Positions 13,289-24,407 of a stretch of 64,000 bases of DNA are shown here, piece by piece. The stretch lies in assembly GCA_964017045.1 (NCBI GenBank), contig OZ024808.1, positions 1,203,666 to 1,267,665 of the forward strand, read 5' to 3'. The notes under the pieces were generated by a model. The model worked only from the letters and a program-made list of their open reading frames with translations, had not been told where the DNA came from and ran no database searches. This stretch comes from Omphiscola glabra. Taxonomy: Eukaryota; Mollusca; Gastropoda; Lymnaeidae. How positions within the stretch are numbered: position 1 is the stretch's first letter; each line of letters starts with the position of its first letter. Made by a program: the position numbers and the translations under genes.

Positions 13289-13590
13289 GCAAGGGCTACT
13301 CAGCGAGGGTATCATGAACTGGGGTTTGGAAGGGCTGAGGCAATAGACGCAAATGTGTCAAGTGTTGTCGCCTCAACTGTACCTTTTGGAAGCTTGTTCA
13401 AGTCCCTGATTGTCTTTGGCAGGAATGAGCAGTTCCTGTACTGTGTTCTTGCTTTTATGAGCCTGAACTGCCTGTCATGGCCGCGTCGCTGTCTAGGGGG
13501 GGAGAGGGACGAGTTTCTGTTTAATGCTGGAGCAGTGTTAGCAAGTTGTGAAAACAGACTCAGGGAATGGCAGGCAAAACCCTATAGTTG
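13289..13590 (-). pseudogene. C-terminal remnant of another non-LTR retrotransposon ORF
   Basis: The minus strand encodes a stretch with RGHDRQFRLIKARTQYRN followed by CSFLPKTIRDLNKLP. This is the common C-terminus of invertebrate LINE polymerases (the usual pattern is R...YRNSFFPRTIRDWNSLP). It lacks the polymerase core. It joins the CR1/L2-like 3' end directly, so two unrelated LINE tails form a chimera. Confidence 0.75.
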
Positions 13591-13702
13591 TCATCACAAT
13601 CCATTTATTTATTAGGCAAAACCCTATAGTTGTCATCACAATCCATTTATTTATTAGGCAAAACCCTATAGTTGTCATCACAATCCATTTATTTATTAGG
13701 AT
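13571..13702. repeat. 42-bp tandem repeat, 3 copies
   Basis: Three near-perfect copies contain aggcaaaaccctatagttgt. The first copy is continuous with the upstream edge of the LINE C-terminal remnant, so the duplication probably used LINE-derived sequence. Confidence 0.9.
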
Positions 13703-13940
13703 AAGCCCTGTTCTTTCCCCATCATAATCATAGTCGTATTGGTCTATTGATAAGATGAAGAGTTTGCAACAAAACTGAAATGGTCTAAATTAAGATTGTG
13801 GCCTTCACTATGGCAGTATCGTCAACTAAAAAAACACAACATTGTAAGTTATTGAAAAAAAAAGCCTTAGAGATGGTACACTTCTTTTGCTACAATGTCC
13901 TTAATTTAATCTTTAAATGTGCTTTTGACTTTACAGTAAA

Positions 13941-16900
13941 ATGGCTTATCCAGTAGTTTGTGCTGCAAGGGACAGCTTGAATTCTCTTGATAAAATACCA
14001 AGGCCTTTTCTAATTGGAGTAGCTGGTGGTACAGCTTCTGGAAAGGTTAGCAATGAAGCAACTGAATAACTTATTTAAAAATAAGCTATTATTACTTAAT
14101 AAATATGGGCTTAAGAATCAAATTTCATAAACAATAAACAGTATTATTTACTATTATATGAACAGTGTGAACATTATATTAACATTTGACTAACTTTTTG
14201 GGAAACTTTTTTTTTTGTAAACCTATCCTTTGACAAAACTAGGCTGCAGCTGTTGGCAAGTAGCTACACGTACACATAGTATTTTTAGCCCTAGGTGTCT
14301 ATTTGCAACTAGTTTTTTCTAACATAAAGATGAATGGTGCTGCACAACTCCAAGAAAAAGTGATGATTTTGCATCATAGTTGTGAGAAAGGCTATATTAT
14401 ATTATATATATATTTATATATATATATTTTTTTTTTTAAAATATATATATTAGTTATATTATTGGGATAACACAGTGTAATCCCATATTTGGAACCAGAG
14501 ACAAATAGACTAGATATTCATCCATCCCTGTTGCGTCACAGCCCATGTACAAAAGCCTGACTAGATATTACGATATTACTACTAACATTAGAGGAGGGGA
14601 TTGGGGAAGAGGTGGCACAGTGATTAGCCAGATAATTAATCATTCAAGTAGTTTAGTGCCAATCAAATAGACAGCACTAATAGCTTTGGAACTGCATAAT
14701 AGTGCAGCTTGACATATGCTAAAATGTACAAGTAGTTTTATTTCAGAAATGTAATCACCCATAATTCTTTGGAAAATAAATAATTGGTTGCTAATTGAAT
14801 GTTCACAGTGAGATGGTTATGGATATACGGTTGATGTTGCCGCAATACAATCACCATTAGTTTATCAATGCTATTGGCATACAGGATTTTCCTACAAACC
14901 CTTTTCTTTGGAACTACAGGAATTGATAAAGTTAAAATAAGAATTATGACAACGGAACAAATTATAAATATACTTGTTTTTAAAATCACTTAGTATGTAT
15001 AATATGGGGATATTATTATGGTTAAATCAAAGATTATACAATCTAATTAACCCCCTTGAGACATCTGGGCTGGTCTATTGGCCCAAAATCAAAAGCCTCT
15101 AGGTTGGCTGGCTGGTCTTCCTACCATCTAATCAGATTGCTTATTTCATATTTGGCATATCTTGACATTTTAATGGCAGCTTCCCGTTGTATATCAAATT
15201 TATTTTTGTACCTAGTGACCCCTATAAATGCATTTTAAAGAATGTGAGGTTGAAATATGCCAAAGGCATAACAGCCCAAGGGGAATATTTTATGCAGTTT
15301 TTCACATTGAATATCATTCATTTAGATTGTATTACTTTATTCAATTCCCTATAAGAATATATATACAGTGGAACCCGGTTATGTCGACGGCCTCGGGGTT
15401 TGCCAAAAAGTGTCGAGATAACCGAGGATCGAGATAAACGAAAACCAATATGGCGGCAATATATGTGCTTGAAATTTCTTTATGTACATGATGTGCGTTA
15501 ATAAATGAGAATGTACATGCACATGTTTTTGGAGGTTTTATTTACACAACAGTGTTGCCGTTATTTGTTTGATGAAGCGATCGGCATGCAATAAAAATGT
15601 ACATACATGTTTGCAAACAACATGTTCGCAGTTATCATATGCCCGTATACTATTGCTTTGTGTTTTCATAAAGAGATCGCTGTAGTGGTAATATTTAACA
15701 TGACATAGCCACAACACACTGTAGTCCGCCAACACGTCTTTCCGCGCTGTGACGTCATTATTTCGCTCAGCGGAACCAACCTTCCTCCACCCGCAGATAG
15801 CTAGTTCACTGTAACGCACAAAGCAACAATATGACCATTACGATCAATACGATACGTTGCTGTGATATTTTTATAACCTTTGACACACCTACCAATCCCC
15901 CTACCCATGTGTCTCATATGCCACAAATTTCCTTGACAACCAACAATGCACTGCTAAGATAGGTTTGTCGTTACAAACGCGAAAATACGGTAGTGAGATG
16001 TGAAGTGGCATCGATAACTAACATTTTCAAAAGCTGGCGATTGGTCATGGGGGATCGAGATAACCAACGTTAAGTGGCAAATTTGGATTCTTTTGTGCTC
16101 GAGATATTAGGGTTTGGCGACATAAAAGAATCAACATAACCGATGAGAAAATGCTAAGGCAAAGAGAGAATTTGGCGGTTCCACTTCAAAAACGTCAACT
16201 TAATAGGGTTGGCGAATTAACCGAGGTGGAGATAAGCGGGTTCGACTGTAGTTTTATTTTTATAAAGCAATTTGTTTATTTTTATAAAGCAATTAGTTTA
16301 TTTTTTTATACATTATTTTGCAAAGTAAGTGCAGAGCTTGTGAAAAGGGCTCCCTGTTTTTGGCGCAGAAAGCCCACAAAGGCTGCGTCTCAAGAGGGTT
16401 AAAATGTTGAATATTTTTGTTGAAGGTGTTCAACTGTAGGTCACTGCTTTCTAAACTAAGTTAGGCGTGTTTTTACCTTTTCTGTGGTGTACTTACTGTT
16501 TAGGTTTACTTTCTGCAGTAATGTTAATCAGAAATTGTTGCGATTAGTTTTCTTCAATTTGTTTACAGATTCTGATTAATTTTCTTTAGGTATCAAAGAT
16601 TGTTGCCATTGCTTTTATGCAATAATCATACATTTTTTAAAATTGCTTTGGACTGATTCTTGCAACTATCCACTCGATTCTCTTCCAGAGTTCAGTATGT
16701 GGGAAAATTATGGAACAATTAGGTCAACAGTCTGTCCTTGAGCATAATCGAAGAGTAACTATCATAAGTCAAGACAGCTTTTATCGAGACCTCACTCCAG
16801 AGGAACACAAACGTGCTAACAAAGGAGGATATAATTTTGATCATCCTGGTATTTACTTTCTCAATATTGTTTCAAACCTTGTGATTTTTTTACCTTTTAT

Positions 16901-19900
16901 TTTGGACTGAAATACATTAAGGAAAGTTGGTTCAAAGGAACAAATTCATCTGACAACATACAGATGTTTCAAAAGGGCTCTAATGCTGGGGAGCCAGCAA
17001 AAATTTTGTGTCAGATTATGTCATCAGCCACAAGTTGTTCTTCACTGTGAATAAAAATAGATTTATGAATAGTATCCAATATTTTTCCCAGACATGTTTT
17101 CAATGTATATGTTTAGTTTGAGAATGTTTCTTCAAGAGATAAATGTGTAAGTCTGTTACAAGACAAAAAGCTCAGAAATATCTTGATAAACTAAGTTATT
17201 TATGGAGAAATATAACCCCTGCATGAGACAGCAAAGAACCTTAACCCTTAATTACCATTCAGCTTTTTCATCAAACCTTTAACAGATGCCTTTGACGTAG
17301 AATTGATGCGTAACACTCTACTTGACGTAAAAGCTGGCAAAAAAGTAGAACTGCCTAAGTGGGATTATGTCGCACATAAAAGGTAATCTTTCAATAGTTT
17401 AAACATATCATTAGATTACACCTCTTCATTTAGGTAATCTTTCAATAGTTTAAACATATCAATAGATTACATCTATTCATTTACGTAATCTTTCAATAGT
17501 TTAAACATATCAATAGATTACACCTCTTCATTTAGGTAATCTTTCAATAGTTTAAACATATCAATAGATTACACCTATTCCTTTACGTAATCTTTCAATA
17601 GTTTAAACATATCATTAGATTACACCTCGTCATTTAGGTAATCTTTCAATAGTTTTAACATGTCAATAGATGACACCTATTCATTTAGGACCATTAATTT
17701 GCCTAGATTATTATTTCATTTTAATATGCTCTATTTACAATGCAAATGTTTTTGAAGTATGATTTGTTGATATCACTGTCCAGTGTTTGATGTCTTTGTT
17801 TTGGCAGGTTTAAATTTAGTTACGGAAGCAGTTTCCAATCATAGTAAAAAAACTAAATTAACGTACAATTTGATTTTAGCCTTTTTATCCATTTTCCTTA
17901 CCGGTATTTAAAAAAAACAAGTAAAATGTTTTAAAATAATTTTAGTCCTTGAATAAGTATTTGTATTAAACAACTACGGTAATTATATTCTTAATTAAAC
18001 AACTAATTATTTTCTTAAACAAGAAATTCTATTAAGCAAATAATTAAAAGATTATACATTGTAAACTTTTTTTTTAATACCACAAAAATATAAGTTTGTT
18101 ACACCAAGCTAAAATCATAAAAATGACAAATTAAATTATTTGATGCATTCATCTTGATCATCTAATTCTCATTGCCGTATGCATGGAAGATTATTAAATT
18201 GCAGAACAGCCGAAGGAATAACTGTTATACACGGCGCAGATGTTGTCCTGTTTGAAGGGATCTTAGTTTTTTACTTCCCGGAGATACGGGATCTGTTCAA
18301 CATGAGGTTGTTTGTTGACACAGACCCGGACACGCGACTGTCACGACGAGGTAGGACTTGTACAAACTATCTTATACATTTTAATTTTGAGTTTATGAAG
18401 AGAAAATTATTACCAGTGATATATTAAAGTATATCAGTGACATAATACATTTTTACTACTGAATAAATACATTATTACTTGTGACATAATACAGTATTAC
18501 TAGTGAGCGAGCAATGGAAAAAATTACATTGAGGTGATATAGAGGGTGATATTGAGGGTGGTAGGGTTTGATACACTCGCTAGCACTACTTGCAGATATA
18601 GAGGGTGATATTGAGGGTGGTCGTGTCTGATACACTCGCTAGCACTACTTGCAGATATAGAGGGTGATATTGAGGGTGGTCGTGTCTGATACACTCGCTA
18701 GCACTACTTGCAGATATAGAGACTGATATTGAGGGTGGTACACTCGCTAGCACTACTAGTCCATATTTCTAACTGTTCAGAGCCTATGTTGAGATGGTTC
18801 AGTCCCCCTTTGCTGAGTATCCTGGTTACATCCCTGGGAACATGTTATGGTTCTCCTCTTTTCATAGATCCACCTTGAAGCATTACCTGAGAGTTAAAGC
18901 ATTACCTGAGAGTTAAAGCATTACCTGAGAGTTAAAGCATTACCTGAGAGTTAAAGCATTACCTGAGAGTTAAAGCATTACCTGAGAGTTAAAGCATTAC
19001 CTGAGAGTTAAAGCATTACCTGAGAGTTAAAGCATTACCTGAGAGTTAAAGCATTACCTGAGAGTTAAAGCTTTGAAACTAGAGTTACTGATAGCGGTAC
19101 ACTATTATAAAAGTAAAGTTCTCACAAAAGTCTTAAAGTAGAAATTTTCTATGAATTTTTTTTTCTTCTTATCTTTGACTCAAAATGTTTTTTTCATGGC
19201 TTTACTTTTACAGTATAGAAAAGAGTTGAGTTTTTAAAACTAATCGAAATAATTTAATTAAATTAACAACTCTATATTATAACATTTTTTCTTCACTAGT
19301 ACTACGTGACATAGAGGAAAGGGGTAGAGAACTAGACCAGATTCTAAATCAGTACATGACCCTTGTTAAACCAGCCTTCGAGGAGTTTTGTTTACCCGTA
19401 AGTCTCGATGATGTCAACCAGTGGCCAGATTTTGAGCTTGTCTCGTTTTGAAACTTTGAAACGTGTTAGATTTAATTTAAATGAGACCTGAAGTAAAGAA
19501 CAATATATTTGAGATTTGAATGAGAACTGATTTAAAGGAACAATATATTTGAGATTTAAATGAGACCTGAAGTAAAGGAACAATATATTTGAGATTTAAA
19601 TGAGAACTGATTTAAAGGAACAATATATTTGAGATTTAAATGATAACTGATTTAAGGGAACAATATATTTGAGATTTAAATGAGAACTGAAGTAAAGGAA
19701 CAATATATTTGAGATTTAAATGAGAACTGATTTAAAGGAACAATATATTTGAGATTTAAATGAGACCTGAAGTAAAGGAACAAAATATTTGAGATTTAAA
19801 TGAGAACTGATTTAAAGGAACAATGTATTTGAGATTTAAATGAGAATTCAAGAAAAGGAACAATATATTTGAGATTTACTGGAGATTTTTAAGCCTTCAT

Positions 19901-21357
19901 TTTTTTTAAAGATAAAAGATAATTAAATTGTTTACAGACATTATTATTAATTATTAATTTTCTTCCAAACGTATAAATTGAACTGGAAAGACAAGTTTTT
20001 AGCTCATGTTGTCTCCATGAATTGAAAAGATATGACATTTACAGGGTTTAGATCAGCAGTTCTCAACGTATGGTCCATACACCAAGGGGTCGATAAAGAA
20101 CTTCAGAAATTAGATTTTTTTTTTTTTTTTGTCTTGTTTTCTTGACTATGTAAATTTTTATCTTATTAGTAATATAATACCATCATTCCTTTTTAAAATT
20201 CATAAATTATTGACAGGGATCAGGCTATTTTCCTATTATCACCTCCCTGTGGCTACACTGCATATCCATCAAAACACTTATCATTCATTGGACAGATGTC
20301 AGCAAATGAATGATAAGTAAACATAAAGCTATAAATTATAAAAGATTGATGTGTCAAATGTTGTCAGGGGGGCCACAGCACTGAAAAGGTTGAGAACCAC
20401 TGTCTAAGAAAGGGTTTGATCAAGATTGAAAGAGATTATTCCTTGCAACTGATACATTTTTTATTGCAGCACAAACAAATCAATCTTTGTAACTTTGAAT
20501 CCAAGATAACAAGTTTTGTTGAAACTATATAATTCACAGACAAAGAAATATGCAGATGTCATTATACCCAGAGGTGCAGATAATGTTGGTATGTTGATTC
20601 AATGGTAGATAATGTTGGTATGTTGATTCAATGGTAGATAATGTTGGTATGTTGAATCAATGGTAGATAATGTTGGTATGTTGATTCAATGGTAGATAAT
20701 GTTGGTATGTTGATTCAATGGTAGATAATGTTGGTATGTTGATTCAATGGTAGATAATGTTGGTATGTTGATTCAATGGTAGATAATGTTGGTATGTTGA
20801 TTCAATGGTAGATAATGTTGGTATGTTGATTCAATGGTAGATAATGTTGGTATGTTGATTCAAAGATGTATGCATTAAAGTGGTGCACATAATATGTGCT
20901 TATCTGTAATTTTAGAGGACAGTTCATTTTGGCTTAAGATTTTTAAAAGTATGTAAATTTTAATTCTAATAAAGGCTTTATGGATGATTTTTAGCATCAA
21001 TTTTGTCTTTTCTCTACACTTTCTTTGAAGCAATTAAAAAAATTTTTTTTTTTAAATTTCGATTGTCTTAAATAAAATATTATTTATATTGGCAGTTGTT
21101 ATAGAAGTCTTAGTCTCCAAAATTATTATTTTTTTTTACTTTGACAGTTCCTATAGAAGTCTTAGTCTTCAAAATTATTAATTTTTTAACTTTGACAGTG
21201 TTGCTATAGAAGTCTTAGTCTTCAAAATTATGTTTTTTTTACTTTGACAGTTGCTATAGATTTAATAGTCCAACACATCCAGGAGCTGATGCGGCCCAAC
21301 AGGACAAGCAGAAGGCAGAGGAACAACTCTGACTCTTTTGTTGGTCGGCCTCACTGA
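13941..21357 (+). CDS. UCK: Uridine-cytidine kinase (7 coding exons, 253 aa)
   Basis: Cytosolic pyrimidine-salvage enzyme that phosphorylates uridine and cytidine with ATP to UMP and CMP. Exons are 13941-14045, 16689-16848, 17286-17382, 18205-18350, 19300-19397, 20540-20588 and 21251-21357. All have GT-AG ends and the phases join without a break. The Walker A loop GGTASGKS is at residues 29-36. [54 protein letters not shown] and RGADN follow in the usual UCK order. The length fits UCK1/UCK2 (about 260-277). The ATG in taaaATGGC follows a good acceptor (ttacag, ending at 13936), so an upstream non-coding exon is likely. Introns 3 and 6 carry tandem arrays that repeat the splice junctions. No frameshift or missing catalytic motif seen. 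Confidence 0.96.
14395..14450. repeat. (TA)n microsatellite
   Basis: An AT dinucleotide-rich run broken by a T tract, in UCK intron 1. The surrounding intron (14046-15046) has no other feature apart from a short dispersed-repeat fragment near 14520. Confidence 0.8.
15051..16398. mobile_element. piggyBac-type MITE, interrupted by a pogo-type MITE
   Basis: The outer element has ends CCCCCTTGAGAC and GTCTCAAGAGGG, flanked on each side by TTAA (15047-15050 and 16399-16402), the signature of piggyBac insertions. Its own DNA is about 465 bp after removing the nested element at 15366-16248. No transposase frame is visible. It lies in UCK intron 1. Confidence 0.8.
15366..16248. mobile_element. pogo/Tigger-like non-autonomous element (copy 1)
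   Basis: An 883-bp element starts CAGTGGAACCCGGTTATGTC and ends in the inverse of CAGTCGAACCCGCTTATCTC. It is flanked by TA on both sides. The ends and TA target fit the pogo/Tigger branch of Tc1-mariner. Sub-terminal gagataacc motifs occur in both halves. There is no intact transposase. It is nested inside the piggyBac-type MITE and therefore younger than it. Confidence 0.82.
17383..17690 (+). repeat. 51-bp minisatellite starting at the UCK exon 3 donor
   Basis: Six 51-bp units each begin gtaatctttcaatag. The first unit starts at the first base of intron 3, so the true 5' splice site is base 1 of the array. Further gtaatc copies are at 17434, 17485, 17536, 17587 and 17638, alternately preceded by ttag and ttac. 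Each unit contains GTAATCT and, 23 nt later, AGATTAC, so each donor could pair in a 7-bp stem. Using any later donor would insert AGG-TAA in frame, an immediate stop. Confidence 0.95.
18537..18760. repeat. 59-bp tandem repeat, about 3.5 copies
   Basis: Units contain gatatagagggtgatattga and cactcgctagcactacttgc. It lies in UCK intron 4. Confidence 0.9.
18876..19072. repeat. 19-bp minisatellite (aagcattacctgagagtta)
   Basis: About ten near-identical head-to-tail copies in UCK intron 4. Confidence 0.95.
19470..19885. repeat. 40-bp minisatellite with dimeric order
   Basis: About ten 40-bp units contain gaacaatatatttgagattt. Two unit types alternate for much of the array (acctgaagtaaa and aactgatttaaa), giving an 80-bp higher-order period. 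It begins about 70 bp into UCK intron 5. Confidence 0.93.
20054..20402. mobile_element. hAT-type MITE
   Basis: A 349-bp element begins CAGCAGTTCTCAACGTATGG and ends GGTTGAGAACCACTG, matching hAT MITE inverted ends. The flanking 8-mers match only partly, so the target duplication is degraded. It lies in UCK intron 5. The short ORF at 20129-20320 is inside it and is not a gene. Confidence 0.75.
20576..20866 (+). repeat. 29-bp minisatellite containing the UCK exon 6 donor
   Basis: Ten 29-bp units repeat agataatgttggtatgttga. The first copy is the real junction: exon 6 ends ...GATAATGTTG at 20588 and the intron starts GTATG. Nine perfect or near-perfect donor copies follow every 29 bp from 20618 to 20850, each with the last 11 exon bases copied. 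Using the next donor would add GMLIQW and a stop. Confidence 0.96.
21090..21270 (+). repeat. 52-bp repeat of the UCK exon 7 acceptor
   Basis: The true acceptor (actttgacag ending at 21250, then TTGCTATAGA of exon 7) is preceded by three diverged copies, with AG ending at 21095, 21147 and 21198. The units carry a T-rich tract, ttgacag and then ttgctatagaagtcttagtc, which aligns with the first 20 exon bases. Splicing to any decoy runs into a stop before reaching exon 7. Confidence 0.92.
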
Positions 21358-21750
21358 GATTTCTTGGTGATGCGTCAGTACTGTACATATCGGCTGAAAA
21401 CATTAGTCTTTGTGCCATAAACAGAGTTGGACTTATGGTATCTCTTAATGTGCTGTAAGTAGAGTTCTAGGCATTGCTGCAGTTGATCAACTGCTCCTCT
21501 GAATGGTGTGAAGACATTTTAGTTTTTTTTTTAAGGAATGGAAGTTGTAGGCATTATCTTGTCTAGTCTTATTTATTTCCATAATTTTACTAATTTTTTA
21601 AAATTGAATTCAGAGTCAAATTAATGCATTTAATTCTGACTTTGGTCTATGCAGCCCTAATTGCTAAAAATTTGTATACATGCCTACTCAAAATGTTGAT
21701 GATAGTTGAGATGATAGATTAGACGATTCTTAAATTGCAATCCTTAAACT

Positions 21751-21756
21751 AATAAA
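21751..21756 (+). promoter_or_regulatory. Candidate UCK polyadenylation signal
   Basis: AATAAA about 394 nt after the UCK stop codon, the first exact hexamer I found downstream. It is supported only by position; in such AT-rich DNA chance occurrence is likely. Confidence 0.35.
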
Positions 21757-22140
21757 TAACTTTTAAAGTGTGTAGGTGTTTGTTGTTTAGAATGGGAATT
21801 TTTAAAAATTTCCCACACAAGTGCTTGTAAATGTGTAGCAAAATTTTCCTTTTACCTATTGATTCACTTCAAACAAGACTAATATAATAGTACATCTCAT
21901 GCTGAGATCAGATGCAAAATATTGAATTGCTGCCGCTGTCACTCTCTTCTGCTCACAAATTATTTTTGAGCTGTGTAATTGCAATTGAATTCCATAGCCA
22001 GATAATGTAATTTTTCTTTTTGCCACACTTGATATCATTGAATAATCCCTAACATGGATAATGGCCGCATTTTGTCAATCGATGTGAAAGACAAAAGTTA
22101 ATTTAACGAGATGTATCAAATATTTGTTTCTCTCTTAATT

Positions 22141-22290
22141 CTATAGCAATCTATTGGATCTACATTAAATAGTTAGCAATCTATTGGATCTACATTAAAT
22201 AGTTTGCAATCTATTGGATCTAAATTAAATAGTTTGCAATCTATTGGATCTACATTAAATAGTTTGCAATCTATTGGATCTATATAAAAT
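22141..22290. repeat. 30-bp tandem repeat, 5 copies
   Basis: Units contain gcaatctattggatctacat followed by taaatagtt. Intergenic, downstream of UCK. Confidence 0.93.
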
Positions 22291-22384
22291 GCAACATTAC
22301 ATGTATCAAACATGTTAGAAATTGATTTTGTTTTTAAATATTTTTAAAGGAATAATATTCTTTGTATTAATGTCAAATTGCTTG

Positions 22385-22545
22385 CACATACTTTGAGCCA
22401 GCTCATCCTTCCAATCAAAGGCTGTGGACAGGATGCAGTGATCCCCACGCATTGAAACAAGGGCACATTTTTTAAAGTGTTCTTAATTGTAAGGATGCTC
22501 TCAATGGTTCAGGAAGGGTCTTCACAAGGAATTTTTTCAATTCTT
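22385..22545 (-). pseudogene. Coding-like minus-strand fragment, unrecognised
   Basis: One frame reads KKCALVSMRGDHCILSTAF followed by DWKDELAQSMCKQFD, which looks like decayed protein sequence (mixed polar and hydrophobic residues, Cys, Trp). An upstream frame reads VNKMVKELKKFLVKTLPEPL but is offset and ends in a stop. I cannot name a family. It is probably a remnant of a mobile-element or host gene, and may be chance. Confidence 0.3.
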
Positions 22546-22879
22546 TCACCATTTTGTTAACATTTTGTGACATGACCCTACCAACACTTGTGTTAGATTT
22601 GAGTACATATTTTAGATCATCATAAAGTGACCCACCTTTGACAATTGTGTGAATTTGCTACAGGAAGATTTAAATTCATCTTGCTATGGTAATAGTAAAT
22701 TCTTCTGTCATTCTTCAGATTTTGTAGAAACATCAGCCTTGAAAATGGCAGAAAGAGACTTGTTGGAAAAATCAATTATTGCCCAATGCACTTGAAGGTG
22801 CAAAAGGGTCAAACAATCTCTTTCCTCGATATTTAATCAAACATGACATATGATAATTAGGCTGTGGAGATTTAACAAT

Positions 22880-22926
22880 GATAAGGTCCTACATGATAAG
22901 GTCCTACATGATAAGGTCCTACATGA
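22880..22926. repeat. 15-bp repeat, 3 copies (ataaggtcctacatg)
   Basis: Three perfect head-to-tail copies in intergenic DNA. Confidence 0.85.
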
Positions 22927-23302
22927 GGGTGATCTTACTTTTCATTCTTGACTGAAAAGCCATCACAAGTTATTTTAACTCCTGACATTTTACAACTCTA
23001 ATCCTGGCCCTGAAGAAATGACTCCACAGCTATAATCAGCACCCTGGGTGATATTAAATATGTGTGTAGTAATATTCGATTTATTGCTTTAGTTATTTAT
23101 TTCTTTACATTTTATTGTGATGTCATAATATTAGTTTTAATATATTTTAGATGACAAAAAATACAAAGTAATTTTGTACTGAAATTATTTCAAATTTTGC
23201 ATAAAATTTTAGAAGATAATAAATACCCGGTACAAATGAAAAGTAACAAAAATAGTAAGACTCATGAAAGAAAATTTAATTGAAAGACAATTTAAGTTCT
23301 GT

Positions 23303-24007
23303 TCAAAGTATCACGATATACTGGCACATGTTCAAAATATCACGATATACTGGCACATGTTCAAAGTATCACGATATACTGGCACATGTTCAAAATATCA
23401 TGATATACTGGCACATGTTCAAAATATCATGATATACTGGCACATGTTCAAAATATCATGATATACAGGCACATGTTCAAAATATCATGATATACTGGCA
23501 CATGTTCAAAATATCATGATATACTGGCACATGTTCAAAATATCACGATATACTGGCACATGTTCAAAATATCATGATATACAGGCACATGTTCAAAATA
23601 TCATGATATACAGGCACATGTTCAAAATATCATGATATACTGGCACATGTTCAAAATATCATGATATACTGGCACATGTTCAAAATATCATGATATACAG
23701 GCACATGTTCAAAATATCATGATATACTGGCACATGTTCAAAATATCATGATATACTGGCACATGTTCAAAATATCACGATATACTGGCACATGTTCAAA
23801 ATATCATGATATACTGGCACATGTTCAAAATATCATGATATACTGGCACATGTTCAAAATATCATGATATACTGGCACATGTTCAAATTATCATGATATA
23901 CTGGCACATGTTCAAAATATCATGATATACTGGCACATGTTCAAAATATCATGATATACTGGCACATGTTCAAAATATCATGATATACAGGCACATGTTC
24001 AAAATAT
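23303..24007. repeat. 29-bp minisatellite with a palindromic core
   Basis: About 24 copies contain atatcatgatatactggcac. The 12-mer ATATCATGATAT in most units is a perfect palindrome. Rare units have tatcacgata, and tactggc alternates with tacaggc. Confidence 0.95.
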
Positions 24008-24214
24008 TGTGATTGCTTACTATTTCTGACAAAAAAAAAAATAATCTCAACATTGTGAAAATTACTGCAAATAGTGGACGGCCGTGGAGTAGCATGATTT
24101 TTTTATGTAATTTTTTTTTTTGTTTTTTTTTATGGCATATAAAAATACAAAATGGTGGCACAAAATATTTTTTAATCCTGCATTTTTAAAAAATACAATC
24201 AATGTTTCCCACAA

Positions 24215-24325
24215 ATTTTTGGATGCCTCTCGAACATCGAACCTTGTAACGCGCTTCGAGCCTTTGGGAATGAAGCGTGATTTCTCAAATTTCTCAAATA
24301 AACTTCATTATTATTATTATTACTA
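24215..24325 (+). mobile_element. Possible SINE/LINE tail ending in (TTA)n
   Basis: A gcgcttcgagcctttgggaa stretch is followed by aataaacttcattattatta. This resembles the conserved 3' tail shared by CR1/L2-mobilised SINEs in many animals (GCGCTTTGAGC...TAAATAAA then a short microsatellite). Only the tail is recognisable; the 5' limit is unclear. Confidence 0.4.
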
Positions 24326-24407
24326 AGCGACATTTAAGGTTTGTCATTTCTTAACTAATACATACTCCACAGCAATGGTTTGAAATCATCTTGAATCATG
24401 TTTATAT

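Noticed and set aside
14738..15437. Several 60-83 codon ORFs in UCK intron 1
   Set aside because: They lie within an intron and partly within the piggyBac-type MITE; no family resemblance.
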